Shown here piece after piece: positions 58,459 through 64,000 of a stretch of DNA of 64,000 nt. The stretch is taken from assembly GCA_963784575.1 (NCBI GenBank), contig CAWARU010000001.1, positions 1 through 64,000 on the forward strand, given 5' to 3'. The notes beneath the pieces were generated by a model, which was given only the letters and a program-made list of their open reading frames with translations, was not told the DNA's origin and ran no database searches. A program made the translations under genes and the position numbers. The stretch is from CAWARU01 sp963784575. GTDB taxonomy: Bacteria; Pseudomonadota; Gammaproteobacteria; UBA6186; Azoamicaceae. The stretch's first letter is position 1. Each line of letters begins with the position of its first letter.

Positions 58459-59236
58459 ATTCCTGGCATTTTATACCCGGGCACTCTGTCTCCCTCCCAA
58501 TACTTTCGATGAATTCTCGAATCAAAATTCCGAGTTAGGCACACTTTACGCACCTATTTATGAAGTATGGCAGTATAATATCATTTTCAAAACTGCTGAG
58601 ATCTTAAGACTGCTCGAAAAATTGAGCATAAAACAAGAAAAATCAATTAAAGACGAATTAGATACACTCTGTACTGGCTCAGCTGCGAACGGAATAACGG
58701 AAGCCAAATCAGATTCAGAGAGAAAGAGCTTGCATGATAAGTACGAAAAATTGGTGACACGATTTGTTTCTTTCGAAGCCGAAACAGTGAAAGAAATTGA
58801 AGAGGGCATCAAAATTTTGAACAGCTACTTTGCCATGCTCGCCAAAGATATTCTCGGAAAGCCAGACTTTTTTGCGGAATACGAATTGGATCCTAAGCTA
58901 GGCAAGTATTTATTTCATGAATACACTGAAGATTCTATTAAGCTTTTATTTGAGAAAGGGGGGATCATTGCAAAAGACAGAGATACCCTCCTACGGTTTA
59001 TGCAGATGAATAGCTTGCTGGATGGCATATTTATTAAATTGGCGCGAAGGATTGTTGAATTGAATGAGGTTATCCGTGCAAATTCTCAAGTGCAAGCACC
59101 CCTGCTTCTTTCAAATCCTTTGGGTAGCAATGGCCAAATTAACAGCAGTCAAGTTAGTGGCACTCCGAGTGCTGAAGTAAGCGCGGACCTTAGTGAATTA
59201 CCCAGAGAAAGACCTGCTGGTAATAAATTTTCATAA
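58397..59236 (+). CDS. Probable C-terminal part of the ankyrin giant, in the +1 frame
   Basis: The coding-like sequence begins around ATG 58397 (MIDSDHPSLQEVRERNTKFH) and runs 279 residues. It overlaps the preceding gene by 62 bases and no good ribosome site precedes it. Upstream of 58397 this frame looks non-coding, while downstream the preceding frame ends. The simplest reading is that this is the C-terminal end of the 53446 protein after an extra base. The sequence is helical (EKLVTRFVSFEAETVKEIEE), followed by a Ser/Pro-rich linker and the end RPAGNKFS, an exact case of the shared tail. If translated separately it would be a small helical protein of unknown role. Confidence 0.65.
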   Translation: MIDSDHPSLQEVRERNTKFHEFLAFYTRALCLPPNTFDEFSNQNSELGTLYAPIYEVWQYNIIFKTAEILRLLEKLSIKQEKSIKDELDTLCTGSAANGITEAKSDSERKSLHDKYEKLVTRFVSFEAETVKEIEEGIKILNSYFAMLAKDILGKPDFFAEYELDPKLGKYLFHEYTEDSIKLLFEKGGIIAKDRDTLLRFMQMNSLLDGIFIKLARRIVELNEVIRANSQVQAPLLLSNPLGSNGQINSSQVSGTPSAEVSADLSELPRERPAGNKFS

Positions 59237-59269
59237 TATAGCAAGATTAAATAATATTCTATTGTCTGT

Positions 59270-59361
59270 CTGGATTGCGCACGCTTAGCTCGCAATGACG
59301 CAAGTTCAGTGCGTAATCACAAGTATCTTGCGTCATTGCGAGCTAAGCGTGCGCAATCCAG
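59270..59361. repeat. Perfect 35-bp inverted repeat (palindromic dispersed element)
   Basis: Bases 59270-59304 and 59327-59361 are exact reverse complements, 35 of 35, around a 22-base loop. The arm contains GATTGCGCACGCTTAGCTCG and CAATGACG, the flavour of dispersed palindromes in Rickettsia-, Coxiella- and Legionella-like genomes. It lies between two convergent genes, 33 bases from one stop and 15 from the other. It could act as a two-way terminator as well as a non-autonomous mobile repeat. Confidence 0.95.
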
Positions 59362-59376
59362 AGAATTCATCTTCAG

Positions 59377-62300
59377 CTATATAAACTTCCTTGAAAACCC
59401 AAACCTCCACTCAAATTCATTTTGTACATCTTTATCATCATCTTCAGATTGATCATCATCTTCAGAATTTTTCATAGCATTTTGATTAACTATCGGTTTC
59501 TGAAGTGCCAAAAGTGCAGCAAAATCAAATCCCTTAGAAAAACCAAGTATTTGCTGTCGCATCACCGATGGTTTTGGCAATACTTCGCTGCTACTTTCAG
59601 GAATTGCAGGATAATCAGGGATCTGCGGCCTGCTGTATGTACCAAAACCTCTTAAGCCGAGTACCATTGCTTCATCTTCAGTCTGACCCCCGATAGCAGA
59701 ATGAGCGCTTGAACCAGCTTCGATATTTTTCCGAACCTCTGTCACAGGCTTTTGCAATTTCAGGGGTTCCGGTAGTGACATCGCCGCATTTGATATTTCC
59801 GATTCGCTCGGTATAAATTCTTCTGGTACAAAATCCTCCATTTCAAGCTTCTTAAATAGAGTCATGAATTTAATTTTAGTTTGCTGCTGAAGATTATAAA
59901 TTGTTATTGTATGTAAATTTTCTCCAATATAATTGAATAAATTACAAAATTTTTGTATCATCTGTTCAGCCAATTTATCATAATATTTTGAAGAAAGTAT
60001 CTTTTTAGAATTATATAATTTCATGAATTCAGTCTCAAATACTTGATAAGAATCCCTCAATACATTAGCACAAACCTCGAGTTTTTCCGCAGAAATGCTC
60101 CCAGAAAAAAATACAATGAGGATTTGTATTATTTCATGTTTCCAAGCAAACGACCTGCCAGGAATTCGCAATTCTTGAAAAATCACATCAAAGACAGTTT
60201 CATTCTTTTTATTTCTAGTCAAAAATGATAAACCCAGATCAGGATATCTTTTTAACAGCTCTCTGATTAAAACAGAATATTTCTCAATCGGTGCCTCCAT
60301 TGAAGGGGTTACGTTGAATTCATTGATTTTAAGAGCTATATGCAGTGGCGTGTCACCCTTGTTATTCTTTGACTTCATTACTGCACTTTTGTCTCCTTTT
60401 GCCAACAAATTCAGGATTTCAAATCCATCCTCAACATATAGAATATTATGGGCAAACACATGCATTATGGTATTTCCATTGACGCGATCTACATACTTTA
60501 AGGCTGCTGGTGTTTTCGAAATAACTGCTCTCACCACTTCAAGAAGTGACACAGGGTGTACTTCATATTGATTCGAAGTCATTTTGCTGTTCTTTATTTT
60601 TTTCTTGTCAGTCTCTACATATATGTTGATTATGAGATTATCCTTCAAAGAGGCTTGTGTGAACAAAATAGCGAGATTATAAAATCCTTTATTATTATTC
60701 AGAAATTGTAGAGCGAGTATCTTTGGATCAATGATTCTAGACGGTTTCGATGCATCTTTCCGGGCCTGCTCCAGTTTCTCAAGTTTTTCCTGCTCAAACT
60801 CTTTAAAAACATCCAATAAAGCATCATCGAGATAATTTTCGGTATCTGATAAACCCATTTGTTTCTTGGTCAGTTTATTCTGACCAAATATTATTTTTTG
60901 TATCTCAATATAACCATTATAAAACTTACGACGCTGCACTTGATACCGCATATCCAAACGTGCATAATAATCTGAAGGAATCTCTTCTACTCGATGTAGT
61001 ATGGCTGCATAAATATAACCTAAGCGTGTGCTGTCGAGATATGCTGATTTGTCATGAAAAAATTTGGGATTTAAAGTTTGGATGAGGGAAATCAACTTAT
61101 AGACTGCTTCAAAATCACATTTCTTAATACCCAATTCAACTTTTTCAAATAATAACATCAAAGGGGTATCACCCTCCCTGTTGTTCCGGAGCATAATCCG
61201 TTTCAATCCAAATTTACCGAGAATATCTACAATAGCCAAACCTTCTCTCAATAATACGCACGATTGTGACATTAAATCATGAATGGCTGTGGTACCCTTT
61301 GCATTCACCATGAATCCCCGAGCTCGAAATTTAGAGATCAGAAATTCGAGTTTTAAAAGTCTGTCATCATGATATTCATAACTTTCTACTAGGGTATGAA
61401 GAGCGGTATTTTTTGTAGTGGGGTGAACTTCGTAGAGTGCCGCGGGTCTTGCTAGAATGATGGCTTCCATGACATCATTGAAAGTCACAAAGAAATAACG
61501 ATCTCTTTTTATCCCATCTAAGTTTTTATCAGCTGGCACAGCTATAGGCACATATTTACTTTTAAATTGGCCAATGCAGTCTACAAGACTAAGGTCTCTA
61601 TTTTGTTCAAGCCAATAGTGCAGTGGAGAATCATGCGAGGCCTCTTCTTCTCTAGATGATTCAATTTCTGGCATTTGAATCACTTCACCAGAATCAGGTT
61701 TAGTATCCATTTCCATAGGAGCTTGAGTTTTTGCTGCTATTTCCTGTTGTAATTTCAGTATTCCGTTTTCGAGCGGCTTATCTAATGGATTGCCCTTGTC
61801 AGCTGTTTTATCTGCAGGAGAACCGTTTTCAGCTGGCTTATGTTTAGGGGAAGTTTCCTCTGGTTTCTTATCTAAAGGGTTTTCAATTTTCTTATCGCTT
61901 TTTTCTTTCACAATCGATTTTAATTTATTTGCAATTTGCTGGTATCTCTCTTGTAATTCTTGAAAACCTATCTGTTCTGGTTCTGGGCCAGGACGAATAG
62001 ATCCCTTTATTGTTCGTGACTTTTCTGGTTTTTTTAAGTTTAATTCATTCTCCAGATTGCTCAAACATTTTCTTGCTTTTTCTAGAATTTTTTGAAGTTT
62101 GCGCTCTAGGTCAACAGAGTCTCCTTCACCTGATTCGGTACCAACCACCGAGCTTTGAAGACCTTGCGTACCAGAATCAATTTCCATGGGAATTTCGGCC
62201 TCAGGGCTAGATTTCCCTGTATCCGGTTTTGCCGAATCTGAGATTATGCCCAGAGATGACTTTTTTCGCCCTATTTTAGCCCCAGGATCCCGACCCATAT

Positions 62301-64000
62301 CGATTAATTTTTTAATCTCAAGCATGGCGTGTTTCAACCATTCTGTTTGCTGCAGCTGAGTTGATGATTCTAGAGGTTCTAGTGCAACATCACGAGAACT
62401 TTTCTTGGTCTTTCTTTGTTTGGCTAAGCCTTTGAGTTTCTTTCGCTTAGGCCCCAACTCCTGTGCCAATTCATCAATTTCAAATTCTGAGATAATTTTC
62501 CAAGGAGCAGCTTGGAGCTCATAGTGCTTGGATTGAATAAAGATTTCATTCGGCGGCTGTAACAAGACATGATCTCGGCAGCGATCCACATCACCCACAT
62601 ACAATTTGTTGCCTTTAAACTGCTCAAAAAGAAAGCATGCATTAGGGTTCCACGCAATTTCAATAATAAAGGCAATTTTATGGGGTTTTTCAGGCCAGAG
62701 CCTATCGGCTCGACCAGCCGTTTGAGTGGTAACCTTGTCACTCATGGAGGGTACGGCCTTGATCAAAACCTCCACTTCTGGATCGTCGATACCTTCATCT
62801 AATATCCTAGGTCCCGCAATAACAAGACAGCCGCCAAGCTTGAATTTTTTGAGGATTCGTTCACATTCATGGGGTTCAAGATTTGAATGAATACATTCAC
62901 AAATAGAAAAAGATTTCATCGCAAATTTTCTTATTTTTTCTTCTTCATTTTTGAACTTTTCAGCATCAAATTTTCTGTTGGGATCTGTTTTGCTCTTTTT
63001 AAATTCCCGTTCCTTCTGCTTTAGGTAATCCTTCCAAACATTATCTGCATATTTTTTTCTGAGTATTTGTTTCGGATCAATCGTATCCACTCCGCCTGAG
63101 ATGCTATTAAATTCCTTGGCAACGTGCTCGCTGTGCAAAACGCCGGCACATTTCACCATGGTTTTTTTGCCAAGAAAACTGTCACCCGTCACGTGATCAA
63201 TCTCTGTCATATAGAGATCTACCAAGGCTTTGTTGAAGGGTTCTTTATCGATTTTCTTGGCAACTTCTTCATCAGTCACTTCACCGTTGGAACCCAGTTG
63301 GAATTCCAAATCAATTTGCTCTCCATTTTCATCCTTCGGGATCACTAGATAATTTTGGATCGGAGCATTCACACCTTCTTCTACTGCGGCCACCAATTCA
63401 AAGGGCGCAATGGGATTTTCAGTTTCATCTGAATAGCCATAGATATGATAGGCAGAATACTTACTGGTAATCGGGGTAGCGGTAGCAGACAGAAAAGGCT
63501 TGCCAAGCTCGAGGATCTGATGCAAAAATTTCATTCTTTCCGGAGATAATGAATTATGGGCCTCATCCAATGCAAATAATGTGAACTGATTCAAATCCAA
63601 ATCTACCTTGGTTCTTTTTGAGCAAAGTGTTTGCAGCATAGCATAGGTAATATTTGCTGAAATAGCTTGTTCCATCCATTTCGTTGCTAATGTTCCCCGA
63701 CCTTTTTTACGGATATTGCGGAATGTTATGCGATCTTTACTGATTCGAGTTATCAGGCCTGGTAGTGCCGGCATGTTATTCAGAAATGCTTTTTTAACTT
63801 GCTTGTACAATCCTCGGCTTAATGAGATAAACAATAATTTTGGATCTTCCAAATCATGACGAATCGCATAATCCAAACAGGCATAAAAAATATCACGTAA
63901 TATATTGGTTTTGCCTGTTCCGGTTCCATAAGGCAAAAGTGCCCCCACCTTGCCTATCTTAAGACCGTCCCTGTATTGCCGGATGGCACGTAATTGATGA
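59377..64000 (-). CDS. SF2 helicase-ankyrin fusion, N-terminus cut off by window edge
   Basis: The frame stays open to base 64000. GTG 63948 is in frame but is not the likely start, because upstream codons continue a helicase Q-motif-like segment (HQLRAIRQYRDGLKIGKVGA). At least 1540 residues are encoded. Helicase motifs in order are Walker A GTGTGKT, DEAHN (FALDEAHNSLSPERMKFLHQ), SATATP, a second RecA half with CLVIAGPRILDEGIDDPEVE, and motif VI QTAGRADR. A disordered middle (repeats of KPxENG/DK, about 61700-61900) leads to ankyrin units (NTALHTLVESYEYHDDRLLK, GNTIMHVFAHN, GDTPLHIALKINEFN). The protein ends FGFSRKFI, the shared tail. Ankyrin arms and the tail are not features of chromosomal repair or restriction helicases, so a delivered helicase is inferred. 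No methylase or nuclease is seen nearby. Confidence 0.9.
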   Translation of the reverse strand, partial: HQLRAIRQYRDGLKIGKVGALLPYGTGTGKTNILRDIFYACLDYAIRHDLEDPKLLFISLSRGLYKQVKKAFLNNMPALPGLITRISKDRITFRNIRKKGRGTLATKWMEQAISANITYAMLQTLCSKRTKVDLDLNQFTLFALDEAHNSLSPERMKFLHQILELGKPFLSATATPITSKYSAYHIYGYSDETENPIAPFELVAAVEEGVNAPIQNYLVIPKDENGEQIDLEFQLGSNGEVTDEEVAKKIDKEPFNKALVDLYMTEIDHVTGDSFLGKKTMVKCAGVLHSEHVAKEFNSISGGVDTIDPKQILRKKYADNVWKDYLKQKEREFKKSKTDPNRKFDAEKFKNEEEKIRKFAMKSFSICECIHSNLEPHECERILKKFKLGGCLVIAGPRILDEGIDDPEVEVLIKAVPSMSDKVTTQTAGRADRLWPEKPHKIAFIIEIAWNPNACFLFEQFKGNKLYVGDVDRCRDHVLLQPPNEIFIQSKHYELQAAPWKIISEFEIDELAQELGPKRKKLKGLAKQRKTKKSSRDVALEPLESSTQLQQTEWLKHAMLEIKKLIDMGRDPGAKIGRKKSSLGIISDSAKPDTGKSSPEAEIPMEIDSGTQGLQSSVVGTESGEGDSVDLERKLQKILEKARKCLSNLENELNLKKPEKSRTIKGSIRPGPEPEQIGFQELQERYQQIANKLKSIVKEKSDKKIENPLDKKPEETSPKHKPAENGSPADKTADKGNPLDKPLENGILKLQQEIAAKTQAPMEMDTKPDSGEVIQMPEIESSREEEASHDSPLHYWLEQNRDLSLVDCIGQFKSKYVPIAVPADKNLDGIKRDRYFFVTFNDVMEAIILARPAALYEVHPTTKNTALHTLVESYEYHDDRLLKLEFLISKFRARGFMVNAKGTTAIHDLMSQSCVLLREGLAIVDILGKFGLKRIMLRNNREGDTPLMLLFEKVELGIKKCDFEAVYKLISLIQTLNPKFFHDKSAYLDSTRLGYIYAAILHRVEEIPSDYYARLDMRYQVQRRKFYNGYIEIQKIIFGQNKLTKKQMGLSDTENYLDDALLDVFKEFEQEKLEKLEQARKDASKPSRIIDPKILALQFLNNNKGFYNLAILFTQASLKDNLIINIYVETDKKKIKNSKMTSNQYEVHPVSLLEVVRAVISKTPAALKYVDRVNGNTIMHVFAHNILYVEDGFEILNLLAKGDKSAVMKSKNNKGDTPLHIALKINEFNVTPSMEAPIEKYSVLIRELLKRYPDLGLSFLTRNKKNETVFDVIFQELRIPGRSFAWKHEIIQILIVFFSGSISAEKLEVCANVLRDSYQVFETEFMKLYNSKKILSSKYYDKLAEQMIQKFCNLFNYIGENLHTITIYNLQQQTKIKFMTLFKKLEMEDFVPEEFIPSESEISNAAMSLPEPLKLQKPVTEVRKNIEAGSSAHSAIGGQTEDEAMVLGLRGFGTYSRPQIPDYPAIPESSSEVLPKPSVMRQQILGFSKGFDFAALLALQKPIVNQNAMKNSEDDDQSEDDDKDVQNEFEWRFGFSRKFI

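Noticed and set aside
63946..63948. GTG as start of the helicase-ankyrin gene
   Set aside because: The open frame continues upstream to the window edge with helicase-like codons, so the start lies outside.

Overview
The window is AT-rich bacterial DNA, densely filled with very large genes that carry eukaryote-like modules: ankyrin repeats, degenerate kinase lobes, an F-box, Sel1 repeats, leucine-rich repeats, SecA-like and SF2 helicase motors and a PARG-type glycohydrolase. It holds almost no housekeeping genes and no tRNA or rRNA that I can see. This is the profile of an intracellular, host- or protist-associated proteobacterium with a large effector repertoire, such as a member of the Legionellales or Holosporales. 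I cannot assign a genus. Palindromic repeats of the kind common in such genomes are also present.

Layout. (1) 1-7659, minus strand: an operon-like row made of a tandem-pseudokinase/F-box protein, a kinase C-lobe protein and an ankyrin protein that runs off the left edge. (2) 7927-19775: a 2961-residue GT4-like/ankyrin giant, two small unknown proteins and a microbial PARG-like hydrolase. (3) 19915-27944, plus strand: a complete peptide-export module. It has a TolC-type channel, two tiny double-glycine-leader peptide genes in duplicated promoter/terminator cassettes, an HlyD-type adaptor broken by a +1 frameshift, a C39-peptidase ABC exporter and a second NHLM-type ABC protein. (4) 28094-39118: an LRR-like protein, a 2135-residue protein with two SecA-like motors, and a third, degenerate and stop-interrupted SecA-like copy. 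(5) 39158-53183: mostly minus-strand ankyrin, coiled-coil and acidic proteins, a DUF218/YdcF membrane protein, and a Sel1-repeat protein ending in a CaaX box. (6) 53446-64000: an ankyrin/coiled-coil giant that is probably frameshifted near its 3' end, a perfect 35-bp palindrome, and an SF2 helicase-ankyrin fusion that runs off the right edge.

Two things stand out. First, ten unrelated large or small proteins end in nearly the same tripeptide, K-[FLW]-[FSIV] at the very C terminus (KWF, KFF, KLF, KFS four times, KFI twice, KLV). Four of the exporter genes do not end this way. The tail is a candidate sorting or secretion signal shared by a co-located effector set. Second, the export module is dedicated to two peptides sharing the leader MRNLYISDxDLVGISGG. 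One has a 16-residue core with nine Lys/Arg and the other a long glycine-rich core. No modification enzyme is nearby.

Several genes carry single-base (+1) breaks: the HlyD adaptor, the 5' end of the ankyrin/papain-like gene and the 3' end of the ankyrin giant. This means either active decay or insertion-type sequencing errors. All functional statements come from reading motifs by eye; no database search was run.
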